Shown here: positions 34,801 through 47,900 of the stretch, piece by piece
Layout: each line of letters opens with the position of its first letter
Numbering within the stretch: position 1 is the first letter of the stretch
From: Strix aluco
Taxonomy: Eukaryota; Chordata; Aves; Strigiformes; Strigidae
Length of the DNA stretch: 64,000 bases
Direction of reading: 5' to 3'
Assembly (NCBI RefSeq): GCF_031877795.1
Contig: NC_133932.1
Coordinates: forward strand, 40,562,180 to 40,626,179
Made by a program: the position numbers and the translations under genes
Notes under the pieces: model-generated
The model's input: the letters and a program-made list of their open reading frames with translations, nothing else
What the model was told of the DNA's origin: nothing
Database searches by the model: none

Positions 34801-37800
34801 AAGGCTACAACGTAAATTAGTCTGGGCCTGACTTCTAGAAGGTGCCAGCAGAGCTCGGTTTCCTCCCAGCTGGCAGCAGTACTTGCTTTGAGAGTGGTCT
34901 GTATGGCCTTTCCTCAAGTGCTGAATGCAGTTATCTCTAACGATCATCCAGTAAAATAATAGTGTGGCTATAATTTAATGTGGTTGTTTTGGTCCTGTGT
35001 CTGCCTCTCATCTGTTGTTGTCAGACTGGATGTGAATTGAGGTTTTCTAGAACAAAAGAGTAACATACAGATGGGATTGTACTGGTTACATTGCCTTTAT
35101 TTTCTGTTTTCCTGTCAGCTCTCAGGAGATTATGTTTTCTGATTATTATCCTATTTCTATTCAGATGTGAAAAACCTTTAAAATACATGTTTAGAAACAA
35201 GATAAAGTGCTTTCAAGTAGTTTACAGTGTGATTTTTCCCTTAAACCACCAAGACTCAAAATAAAGCTTTAAACTTGTGGACTGAGAAATCCTGCTCCTT
35301 TCTCAGATTCAGAATCCTGTATGGTCTTTTCAAAATGAGAAACATTTAGCTATTAGTTATAAAAAACATTGATTAGGTGAGTGAAAATATTAAAAAGAAA
35401 AATATTTTGTATGCTAGTGTTTATGTGAAAGACCTGATGGATACTGCTGGAGGTTTCCATCCTCCAGTCAGTAGGTCTTATGACTGAGTACATACAGGAT
35501 TCAGTGGGGCTACCTCAATAAGGTATTTACAGAATCAAGACCTCAGTGGTCTACTAAATCACCACAGAGAGTAGCATATAACTCTCTCTGTGTAGCTAAC
35601 AAAATAGCATAAAAACAGTCTCAACCCCATAGCAAAAAAGAAGACAATAATATGGTTGTGGAAGGAAAAAAAGCTGGGTTTTTTTAAGCACCGTGGAAGA
35701 AAAGTGAATAATCAAAGTTGCAGACTGGATCTGAGTCAAGGCCGTTAAGAGTCAACAAGAAGATGTGGTTTGCTTCAGTGAGCTCTGGACTAGGACTTAA
35801 TACTGAAATGCCTCAGAAATCTCATAAATTTTGGATAGCCCCTAATCTGGGAAGCATTCTTTTCCACTCAGCAGTGGCTACGGTCCTTAATGTATCTACC
35901 ATATAACTGTACTTGCAAATGTTAATTGAGCAGTTAGGTCCCTTAGTGCTGGGAAGATTATTAGCCCTAGTGAGGAAATACTTTGCTAGGTCTGTATTTC
36001 AAGCATGCCAGTAGACCACATCATCAAACATGACTCCATTGTATTAGGAATGTTTACAATGTTAATAAAAGGTGCAAGGATGTTTTTATAGTGGCTGTGG
36101 TAGAAATAGATACTGAAGCTTAGTCATGATTGCGCCCAAACAAACACTATCTGTCTGTGATTTAGCTAACTAAAAATGTGACCTTATTGTCTTTTGTCAG
36201 CATTGAAGAATTAAAATAAGCATATTTTATTTTTCAAGGGAAGAGTTCAAATGGTTTAACAGGATTTTCATTGTATACAAGGCAGTGATGATGAACCTCT
36301 TTTGCAGTTTATGTTACTTTAATTCATTGTGAGATGTGGTTCTGGGAACAGACTTGTTCTCAAGAAAAAAAATTGTTCCGTGCATGCAGGAAATGTGAGG
36401 CAATCTTGTTTAGTAGCTGTGTTTCTCCTAGAAGTGTTATGTGTAATTGCAAAGTACATATGTTTGAAAATAGCTGGTATCTTACTATTAAACGGAGATG
36501 GCAGAGATATATTTGGCTCTTTCAGCCTGAGGACAATACTCTGAAGTTCCAGGTCAGGTGAGGAAAATTTTAAAAGCCACAAGCCAAGAAAGTTAGAGGA
36601 TCTTGTCTACCAGAGGATCAGATCCTAATATGGTGCTGAAGTACATACACATAACAGGGTATGCATTATTCTTCAATAGTAAAACTGAGACAGTGATAGG
36701 AATGGCTGGGTGTTTAACCAGGAAACTGGGACCAGAAGTCAGACATAGTCCACTCTGTTGACTTTAGGCCCTTAGCCCATATGGCTGAGCAGCTGCTCAG
36801 GTGCTCTCTTATGGGAGCTACTTCTAACTAAACCACTGAAGTTATGGCAACACATTTTATCCACGTCTAAACTGCTCCTTAGAGGTTTCAAACTCTAAAT
36901 CAAAGTTTGGCCTCAAATACGTGACAGCTGTAGATAGAATAACAGGCATGTAGGTGTCTGGAGGACCTTTAAACATGCATAAACCACTTGGCTGTTCACC
37001 TCTGAACAGATGATGTGTTGCTTCCCGTGATTATCATGTTTTGGATGCTATCTGCATGACCTGTTTGTATGGTCAAGGCCTTTGTCTTGAGAGAAAAATA
37101 CCTAATTGGCTGAAATTATTAGGCTACAATGTCAGCCAGGTTTTAATACCTTGTGGGGCAGTGATGCCATTAGACATAGTCTTGTTGTGGGCTAGATAGG
37201 GCAACCCTCTTCTCTCAGTTTGGGAAATGAGGGCAAGTCAACATTTTTTGCAATTCGGCATTTCTGGAATATTTATAATTTGAAACAAAAATTATAACTC
37301 AAAATCACGTGTAAAAATTTAACATTTTCCTCAAAGAATACTCTGACTGATAAAGATGTTGTTTCTGACATTACTGAGTTGACCATCTTTTAAGCAAATG
37401 GTGGTTATTTTTTAACCACCAATACCCTGAGCCCCCCCCCCGCCCCTTGTTTTTTACTAACTCTAGCGAGCACCTGCTCTCTCATTGGGTCATTTGCCTG
37501 CTCCTCTGTCCTTCTTCTCCCCTTAATTTTTTGTAAGGAGATAAACACTTTGTAATCTGGTCCTCCAAGCACATCCTAGCATGATAAGAAGCACTGTCTT
37601 TTCATATGAAAATTTTTACCGTTATTTTATAGAAAAAAGCAAGCTCACATAAACAGGGTCTTTTTTTACCCCAGAGACAGGGAAATAAAAGAAATGTGAC
37701 TGTGGTTCTTCAAGAACACGTGCTTAAATATGTAATTACTCAAAAATTATATTATAGTAATTGAAAAAAACTTATATGTTTGGTGTTGTTTTTCAAAATT

Positions 37801-40800
37801 AACCTTCAGGTGTGTAATTTTTCCAGTTAATAACCCTCTTGCTGTCATTTTGAGACTATGCTGTTCCAGAGTACTGCTGTAATAGTGTTTATCTGCTGCC
37901 TGATCTGAGGACCAAGTGTCAGCAGCTTCTGCTGAAATCAACATGAATGGATGGCACTTATGCTTTCTAAGAATCAGCATCCCAACTCTGTGGGGATGGG
38001 CTTCTCCAACTAATAATACTGTAATAGGAGTAAAAAATTTGTAATGCTTTTACTTGCATGGATGGTTTATAGTCCTTTTAGTATCAGATACAGAGCTGTT
38101 TCTGGTTTTGAAGAACTGTTATTGGGATCACCTATTTCTCATAAAAGCATTGAAATTCTTGAAGAAATAAGTGCTGTAAATAATAAAATCTGAATGTTTC
38201 CACTTTATTAGTTCACATGTAATGATTAGTGCATCAGAACTAGAAACAGTCAGATGCCTGAGGCATGCAGAGACTCTGTGATTGCATGTGTGCCATTCTA
38301 AAGACACTTAGCTTTAATCCTCAACAGATTTAGGCCAAGAACTTTGTCTAGGACTTCTCACGGCTATGAGGAAGTTCAGATCTGGATCCTAGTGTAATAT
38401 TCTGGGTTTAATTTGTGCAAGATGGATTCCAGGCTTCCAACATTAGCCATTTACTCTCTCTCATCCTTGTAGGTCCTCTGCTTCAAACTTTGGGTAGGTT
38501 CAAGCTCAGACCCACCCTTCATCTTTAATCTAATAAGTAGTCACTGTTTTGACTGGAGAAAGGCACTGCAGAGGCTGCTGCCCCCACCTCAGCCAGGAGC
38601 TGAGAGACTTAGGGAACAGGGAAATGCATTGCAGCTGCCTTTTGAAAGGAAATATTGTCACCTCTGAAGTACAAATTGGGCTTCAGCTGGGAAGGACCTA
38701 CCCACCAAACGCTGAGCGCAAGTAACATGGGGAAGCAGTGGATTTTCTGAGTACTTTAAATAATCAAGAAACAGTTTGGTTTTGCCCATTAAAACAAGAT
38801 TATCCATAAACACCCAGAGGAGGGGCCTCCGCCAGCACTGCCAGGAGCTGATAGTGCTGGTGGATGTGCTGGCCCGTGGGGCAGCGCGGGGAGGTGGTGG
38901 GAAAGGTGCAGGGCATGCAAGGGCTTGCTGACTCGAGCTTGGAAAGAGGCTCTCAATTCCTCTCTTTTGAGTATAGAAAGATACAGCAGTGGAAGTTGTT
39001 TGAGAGTGAATATGCCACTTTTAACAGGTATAAAGATTTTTGTAATTTTGGCTTATTAATGATGTGTATGGGAGAGAGAATGCTGGGGGGATATTCAAGG
39101 CCAGCTCAAGGCCACAGACTGCATGAAGCAGCCACTTCCACCAGGTCTCTTTCAGGACCTGGGTCTGGATGAGATCAGGGGAGAGGCTGAGATGAATTTT
39201 GTCATGTGCTTGGTGTTTGCAAGCAACACAGTGTCCCTGGTGTGAAGCAGTATGGCAAACAGCACACTGTTTCTTGAAACCTGGTGGTGTCTACAGGCAC
39301 ACAGAAAAAGAATTAATAAAAATGCAGGTACAAAAGAATGTACAAGCTAAAATTTTCATAGGGCTAATCGAGTCTGTACATAACTCACTACAGAGAGACC
39401 CTGCAAAATAAAGAAAAGTGAGGAAGAGAGAGGACTGTGTGCTGTGGCTCTGGTGCTGCTCCCACATGTGCCAACCCCAAACCAGGTGTCAACGGACAAG
39501 GCTGTGTGCAGCACTTAAAAACCTCAGTGATGAGAAATATGCCTGTATGAAGGGTTAATGTGTTTGGCATCACAAAACCAGTCTTTCCAACTTTTCATTG
39601 ATGTGGTCAGGAAAGGTATGGACAGGTAGAAGGACTGGCATAAAAACCCATCCATTGCCTAAAGCCCCATATTTTGAATTACTGTGCCACAGAGCTGAAT
39701 GTACAGGGTTTACACCACAGAGCTGGTACTGGCATTGGCACTGGCAGCGAAATGAGCATGCCTGCAGTCAGACACTGGATTGCGCAATGTTAACATAGTT
39801 TCCGCACAGGTGAGGATTTTTTCAACACACATAATTAAAAAATAGTTTAACAATAATTTTCATTGCATTGAATTGTGCTAATGTGGAAGAAAATACTCAG
39901 CAGTTCCTGGAGTGGAGGCGGTTGCAGTGAGTCTTGTATATCATAAAATCACTTAGACACTCTGTTATTCAAGCAACTGTTTCTATATTGGAAATATAAA
40001 TCACAATGCCAAATTTTATTTAATTTTATACAAAAATTGGCATGCACAGAATCAGTTTTCTAGTCCCTAATGATGCATATGCAATAAAGAGACTTTTCTC
40101 CAGTAGGAATCCCCAAAAATTCTGAGCCAACAATACTATATACTGCTTGTGTACTGGCATTTCGCACAAGAACCAAAAGGCTGTGCATTATACAAGTACA
40201 CAGAAAAGCACAGCAGAGAACCAAGATGCAAAAAATGTTCTCCAAGTCTTTTGTATAAAAGAAGTTTTTTATATTTTTTACTTTGCTTTCTTCTGGTCAC
40301 TTTGAGGAAGGCTTGAAAGTATGATGAATAAAAAAGTTTGGGACTAATATACCAGGGAAAATTAGAAATATTATATTCTGGAAGAATCTTGACATCTTTT
40401 GCTAAGTAGTTCTTTATTAAAAAATCTTTTTTGATTTCTAGTCAAGTTTTTTAGACTAGATGTAATGCATTAGAGGGGGGCAGCTCTGTGTGCATATCAC
40501 AGTGTAGCAGGAGTAAGATGTGCTTCTATTACATGTGCTGTTTCCTCATTAAAACCAGTGAGGAAGAATTTGCTCAGTCAGTCCACGATTTCATACCATG
40601 TTCGTTTGCTGACCCTAAGGCTTGTCAGGTATGCTCACCTTTTGCAGTATTATCAAAAGCAAAAGGACACTGTTTTTTTGCCCTGAGGCAGATATCTCTC
40701 AAGATGTTTCTGCTCTGAATTTAAAAATTGCTTTGCATAATTGTCTGAGTGCTTAAAGTTGTCTGCTGAGGATAATAATATGTATGTAATTAGATTTATT
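28801..40800. other. noncoding stretch, no gene supported
   Basis: No exon with convincing splice sites and protein similarity. A 202-codon open frame on plus at 29213-29821 and a 59-codon frame on minus at 30577-30398 are discussed as findings. Simple tracts: A17 at 34521-34537 and a C-run at 37432-37446. Alternating TG/CA-rich sequence lies at 32515-32550. Confidence 0.45.
34521..34537. repeat. poly(A) run of 17
   Basis: Uninterrupted A17 on plus; no retroposon body recognised beside it. Confidence 0.85.
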
Positions 40801-40929
40801 TAGCTTTTGATTCAGGTTCCCCAGGAGGACAGCTGGTACTTGCTGTGGAGGTGGTGTCGCTGCTTGGCAGTGTGACTGGCTCCTCTGCATGGGGGAGTTG
40901 CTCCCTGTCTGCAGGCAGCCTGCTCTTCC

Positions 40930-41110
40930 TTAATTAAATGATCCACCCAACACGTGTCATCCTTTGTTACTCAGAGCTCCTCACCTCTCCTTATGAGAAG
41001 CTCATAAAACAGTTACGAGGGCTTTGTATCTCAGAGCAGCTGAGAAGATAGGTAATGGTTTTATGTGCTGAAGATAAACACACAGCCGCCACTTCATTGC
41101 GGTTACTGTA
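40930..41110. promoter_or_regulatory. enhancer-like cluster of transcription-factor motifs
   Basis: Within 180 bases are a TTAATTAA, a palindromic E-box CACGTG (40951-40956), an HMG-box site CTTTGTT (40962-40968), a GATA site AGATAA (41072-41077) and a RUNX-type site TGCGGT (41098-41103). E-box, GATA and RUNX together are typical of blood-cell enhancers. Each motif alone is common, so this is a suggestion only. Confidence 0.25.
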
Positions 41111-41427
41111 CTTCACAAAAAGGTTTCATTTTCTAAGCTGAATCCCACGCTTCAGCCTGCACCCTGTGTGCCCCTTACACCTGCCTGCGGACCAAACCCT
41201 GCTATGCGGGGTGGATGGGCAGCACATCCAAGTGGAGGATTAGGCTACCCAAAGGTGGGCAGTGGTGCCAGAGTGGATGCCCCTGGGTATCTGAGACAGG
41301 TCTGGGGGTACAATGTGGACTTACGGGAAGTCTGCTCCTGCCCAGAGACCGGGGTGTCTCCAGTGGCATGAAAGTGTTCAGGCAACTGAATCATTCTCCT
41401 CACTTCCAGCAGTTAAAATGGCCTTAT

Positions 41428-41987
41428 CACAGAATCATTCAGGTTGGAAAAGACCCTTGGGATCATTGAGTCCAACCATCAGCCCTACTCTACAAAGTTC
41501 TCCCCTACACCATATCCCCCACCATCACATCCAAACGACCCTTAAACACATCCAGGGATGGTACTCCACCACCTCCCTGGGCAGTCTATTCCACTGTCTG
41601 ACCACTCTTTCTGTGAAAAAATTTTTCCTAATGTCCAATCTAAACCTCCCCTGTTGCAGTTTAAATCCATTCCGTCTTGTTCTATTACTAATTACCTGTG
41701 AGAAGAGACCAGCACCAACCTCTCTACAATGTCCTTTCAGGTAGTGATGAGGTCTCCCCTTAGTCTTCTCCTCAAATTAAAAGTCCCAGCTCCTTCAATT
41801 GCTCCTCACAGGATTTGTTCTCCAGGCCCTTCACCAGCTTTGTTGCCCTCCTCTGCACTCGCTCCAGCACCTCCATATCTCTCTCATATTGAGGTGTCCA
41901 AAACTGGACACAATACTCAAGGTGTGGCCTTGTGAGAAGAACCACTCCAGACAGGCCCTTGGCCCTGCATAACAGGAATGGTTGCAT
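41428..41987 (-). mobile_element. CR1 LINE, 5'-truncated, with ORF2 C-terminus
   Basis: The plus strand opens with ATCACAGAATCATTCAGGTT, the reverse complement of a CR1 3' end with the ATTCTGTG-type terminal motif, and continues through standard CR1 sequence. The minus-strand frame at 41987-41772 encodes the C-terminal part of the CR1 reverse-transcriptase ORF, including [13 protein letters not shown] and [17 protein letters not shown]. About 560 bases remain of an element of several kb, so it is a dead 5'-truncated insertion. It is the least decayed repeat in the window. Confidence 0.95.
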
Positions 41988-44900
41988 TTTATGTTAATTT
42001 AAACTGACACTTGGGCTTGGGACTCCTCATTAAAGCCCTGAGCCGCGCATTTGTGTGAGTGAGAGGAAAGCCAGAAAGAGTGTGGTTCATGTCAGCTTGA
42101 TCCTCCCATTGCTCAAGAGGAAAATTGCTTAAGAAAAAAATATCCTCTCTGACCCAAAACTTACAGCATTATCAGTGAGGTTAGAAAGATTCTTGCCCAC
42201 TGTGGGAATCCCTCGAAGAGGCCACTAGGAGCATTTTAATTCCGCGCATGGGAGCAAGCATAAGAATAATAGAAGTTACGGAAAAAAAAATCCTACCCAC
42301 TTTAATTCACTATAACTTTAATTCTGCAACTGGTGGAGCTCGGCTTCCCTCTCCTGGGGACAGGGCGAATGGGCAGGAGCAGGCAGAGGCTTTTCCTCCT
42401 CCATCTGCTCCTCTTTGAAACTGGTTTTTAACTGTTGACTGTGGACACCTCTGGCTTTGTATTCCTAAGGTGTTTGTGAAGGACAAGAAGATTTGAAAAG
42501 CAAGCCTGTTCCAGTAGGATGAAATATGCTATAGTAATGTTTTTATCTCTGTTAAAATAATAATCAGAGTCTAGTCATCAAAAAGCACAATTCATGTTTT
42601 GAAATGATCACTGGGGATAATTTTCATTGTTCTGGTGCTGCAAATAGAATCCCTGTATACACCTAATAGAGAAGTTATATTCTGTGTCACAAGAAAATAC
42701 CTTTCCTTCTTTAATGTGAAAAATCTCTTTAAATTATTGCAAAACAGGTGATTGAAAATTCAAGGCTAATCGATTTTGATTCCCTTTTTAGAAGAAAGAG
42801 TGCAAGATCTGTTTTGAAAACAAAGGCATGTCTTATTATAAAGATATGAACAAAGGAAGACAGTGTAGGGTTGATCAGGTTCAGAAATAACATCACCCCT
42901 TTCAGTTAATCTATCAAAAGACAACACAGCTTTCTTACAAATGCCTGAGCAGAGCATCACTTCAGCTGGGCATGCTGTTTCATATTTCTCTTTAGCAGCC
43001 TGTGGGTGCTCAAGCACAGATACATAAAACATAGCCAGTTATTCAGGGCTTTAACTCTCACGGAAGTGTCAAGGGCATCCAAACACTTGAAGAAGTAGCA
43101 CCTGTTCATGTGAAACAGCATCATTTCAGTGTTGTACAGGCCTATTTCCATGAATGGCTCAATTTAATTTTTCACTCCTTCTTTTAAAAGCATACCCAGG
43201 AGAATGACCTTTTCCTCTCAGATTTCTTTTTTTTTTTTTTTTTTAAACTGAAGATCCTGGTACATATCTCGCCTTTGAGAAAGTGTGTAACTTTAAACTA
43301 ACACAAGTTCAGGAAGATTAAAAAAGAAAATACTATTTGTTTATGCAAAACTCAGTGTATGGTATGCCTGGAGGCACAGGGAAGTTTGTATTTTCATTAA
43401 TGGTAGCAATGCCTACTTATATGTTTCATCTTATTTCCTAAGACAGCTTCCAGAAAAGTAAGAAAAAGAGCTCTGACTGACTCAAATCAGCATTGGGCTA
43501 GGGCCTAAATGTAGAGAGAAAAAACACCATTTCTTTGGGGTTCAGGAGGCAGATAACATTTTTTTTTAAAAAAAGCCAACTAATTTCATAAAGGCAATAA
43601 AGACTGCACCTTATGTAGGGTATCTGGGAGGATTATTGGTCCTCAAAACTGGGCAGTTTGCCTACCGGGGAGAAGGAAGAAACATTCAGCAGTTTTCCCT
43701 GGACATTCATGAGACATTAGGTTGTTCTTCATGTTCATGCCCGCAACCTTTCCCTGGGTTGGATCTTCCCTTCTGTAGAAAGACAGCATGTGCTAAGGAA
43801 AGGTATTTAATTTGGGGTGTTGCTGTGCTTGGCAAAAGGCAGCATGGTACACAGCACCAGCCCCCCCAACTAGTAAGGAATCAAAAATTTGCCACTGATT
43901 TTGACATGTCCAAAGGTTTCCCCAGGCAGAGATGGTGGATTTCCTGGGGCCCAGAACTCTTCTTTCTTCTCGTCTTTTAACCATCTTAAAATAATTTCCA
44001 TTATTTTAGTACCTAACTGAAAATTAGTGTCCCCTAAAGAAAAGTGAATGAGACAGCATCTACAATGTCAATGCTGTAAATGTTGGCCTGACACTAATTT
44101 GTAGAACTCCCATTTTTTACTGAGAAATAGAATTGGGGTTTTAAAGTCATAGCTTCTTCCCTAGTTCTTATCTAACTGTGCTCTTACCTAGCACCTGATG
44201 TGCACAAGCCTGAATTAAAAGTTTAATAAAATAAAGCAGAAAATTGACCGTGTATTAGGTAGGTCATTGGAGCACGTTTACACACAAAATATTTCTCTCT
44301 CCTCTGTATTTGTGTAGTTTTCTCTGAGCTGTGCATTTAGTTGTGCTTTTCTTAGGTAAGCCAAGAGATACGAAGAGTCAGAAATCTCGTTCTGGTATGC
44401 TCTAATGGAGTTACCTCATGGTTTTGGTTTGGTTTTTTTTTTTTTTCCCAAGGCTTTTTAAATGTAAAATAGTTAGTACTTTAAAATTTTCTCCGTGGTC
44501 TGCTGAGTGGTAGCAAAAAGCAGTCTGGTTGCTCTCCCAAGCCATGTCAGCAACTTGTGATACACCAGAAACAAATATAAAGTGTCTATTTAACAAGGGA
44601 TGCAGGATGTGAGCCTGGAAATTGCCAGACTAGATGGAGATTTCAATGAAGATACAAAGAAGTTAATTGTGCCTTATGTCTATATCTAGTCCAAATGTAA
44701 AAATTTCTGTTTCTTCCTGTGCTTCCTTTCTATTTAGATATCCAATTTTTGTACACATAGGCCAAAAACCTTAGAAGCTCATATCTCCCCAATTAGTAGC
44801 TCTTACTAGTGCATGCTCATCATGTTTGCTAGAAAAGAAAATCCAAGGCAGGAATGTACTTCAGTGTGTTAGAAGACATATTTCTGAAACTGTGGACTTT

Positions 44901-47900
44901 GCTGGAATGTTAGAAAGGCTCCAACATTAGCAATGCTCAGTGTTACACAAAAATATCTGGCAAAATGTACGTGTTATTATTAAGCAGTGCAAATTGATAA
45001 CTGTCTAATACAAATCATCCTAAATATACTTCTAGATGTGTCAGCTTTAGCACTGCTCCCAAGACCTTCATTTTGTAATGTTACCTGCCGTTGCCCAGTC
45101 CAATCTACATGATCTGTTTTTATGAGTGGGATCTTCAACTTGCAGATTTGATTTGAAAAAAAGACCCCACACATTAAATGTTTTTAGCCAGACAGATTTC
45201 CCTTTGGCTTCAGTTCCTTTCTGTATCCCAACACCATGTATTTTGAGGACCAGCATACTACTCATGGATGCCCCTAAAAGGAGCCACAGATCACCTCCAT
45301 CTCCACCCTTCTCCAGAGTGCCTATCCTGAAGATGCCGGCTAACACCTACATTGCTGATAGTTTTTCACAAAGTGTTGCATTTCTTCATTAGGTGCTGAC
45401 AATGGCATCTGACTATTTTCAACAAGAAATTTCCAGATTGTATAAGCTTTGAGGAACTGACAGCACGGATCAGGTTTAACACTGATGAATCAAATGTGAA
45501 AGTATCCGTGAGCCTAACTGTTATGACAGCTGCTTTTTCTTATCATACTTCTTCTCTTTAATAATTCCCTATTTTTAGTTCCTTTTTCAGGGAATGGAAC
45601 TGAAATAAATAACACTAGTGGGAGCCCTCGACTGACTCAACAGCACTAACACAGCCCTGTGTGCTTCCTGCAGTGTGGGACCATACACATTTAACTTTCC
45701 CTCTTTCATTACCCCAGTTTTTAACCCCTACTGTAGTCTACTGAGATTCATGGGTCCTTTTGCCTATGCTAATTTTATTGTCACTTTTTAGACCTTATTA
45801 AAAAGTCCATATTCATGTCAGGATTTAATGCTGAAGATTTTTTTTTGACATCTTTTACTCAGGATAGCAAACAGTTACAGTTTCAATCATTTAGGCTGCA
45901 CTTGATTAAAACATTTGTGAACTCAAGTGTATTAATTAACAGTTTTCCTAGTTTAAGGATTTTTTGGCATATATTTTCTGCCTGAATGGCAGGTCATCTT
46001 CCCATGCAATATGAGATAAAGTTGGTTCAACAATCATGCTGCTTATTTTCCACACAATTGCTATGTTTTACCTTTGTGGTGTGTTTTGCTTCTCAGTCCC
46101 TTGACATAAATTTGTGACACTGCTAGTCAATATGAAATCAATTACGTTTTGACATAGTATGGTTGCAGGTCTTTTGACATTATCTGGTTTGAAAAAAGCT
46201 TATCCATGACTGTCTTCACAGCTTATTATAAAATTCTGCTTCAGAAACATCACAAAATTCACATAATGAATGAGAAATACAGTTGTTTGTCACTGTCATG
46301 ATTTCCTCTTCAAAACCCAAACATTATTCTCATTCATCAAGAAAACCTTAATTAAATAAATCTCACATAACCCTATCTCAGCAAGTCTCTTGTGAAACTT
46401 ATTTTACGTTTTGAGACCCTTAGCTGAAATGTGTTCTGCAGCTGTAAAATACTCCCCTTATTTATTGAGGAAACTTTCTAAATCCGCTGCCTGCTGCTTG
46501 CACTTCAGGGTTTTTCTTTTTGGTATGGTAAGAAGAAGAATTAAACCCATCATATTCTGTATAATGCCCTAGGATAAGTGTTAGTTTTTGTGCTGGAGGG
46601 ATCTGTTGTACTAGTAGAAGCCGTTAGCAATGATGTTGTGGAGGACTGAAAATAAAATAAGACTAAAGGTAGAATGTTCTAGTGGAATGCAAGAATACTT
46701 TCCCGCAATAGCTGAAGAGATTAAAGATTATTCATTAAGGGGAAGATATACATATGGAGACCCTGAGGGTGATCTATGATTCAAACAAACACCCACATCC
46801 AAGAAACTGAGGCAGAAAGTAAATGTCAATTTATTGCATCAGTTCCAGTTAAGATAATATCTAACATATGCAACGTTACAACATGACTTATTGTCTCTAG
46901 CCACTATTCCAAGAGAAAAAAATGTAGACAATTAACTGCAGTGGAGATGATGGAAATATTAACCCTGGAACAGTGTCAAAAGATATATCATGTGTTTTCT
47001 TCATCAAGGTAATGAAAGGTTTGGGATTGACATAATTTTGATCATGGTGAACTCTTAATGAAATTGGTGGGAAACTACTGTTTCACTAGGAGGAAACAAC
47101 CTTGTTATAATTTCGGACCTTTCACTTTGAAACAGATAGAAATATTTTACAGGCAATAGTCAAAAAAATCTTAGTGAAAACAGACCTGGCTTAGAGTTCA
47201 TAGTCCTTTATCGATTTAAGCTCCCACTAAAATCAAGCCAGGCATCAGAGAAAAGTTTAATGATGAGGGAGAGATCATAGGAACTAATGAGTGCTAAACC
47301 AACAAATGAATTGTTTTGATACACCAAATAAATATGTGTTCTCATGGAATGAGTGAGGCGTGTGGTTGTTCTCTTCTCCTCTTGTATTGATCATAAATCA
47401 ATAAAGAGAGAAGTTACAAATATTTAATGTGAACTGGAACTAAATTGTAAGAGGAAACTGAAACAGTGTTAGTAAACTCTTCTGTCAAAACCAGGGATGG
47501 TTCCTATATGAATAGTATGGAGTCAGGGGTAGCAGCAGAGTTCAGGCCCATGTTAGAGCTTCCCTCAAGTCTTTGGGAGCTAAAGTGGAGATGCCTTCTC
47601 CAGTTAGAAGTGCTGTTGAGACAGCATATGACCCACCACCAAATGAATGATGGACAGAGCACGTTTGCACTGCAGCTGTGAGGTCCAATCACAACAGGAG
47701 AATGCATTTGCACACTCACTTGGATGGGCTTGCTTACTAATTCACAATAAGTGCGTCTTTCATTTGCACAGCTGTCTCACCCATCCAGCCACACCATCAC
47801 TCCCTGTCCTCCCTGCTTGTATTCCACCCATCTGCCGTGGCTTCTTTCCAGCTCTGCAACCCAGTGTGGGATGCAGGTGGTGGGCCTAACCCATATCCGG

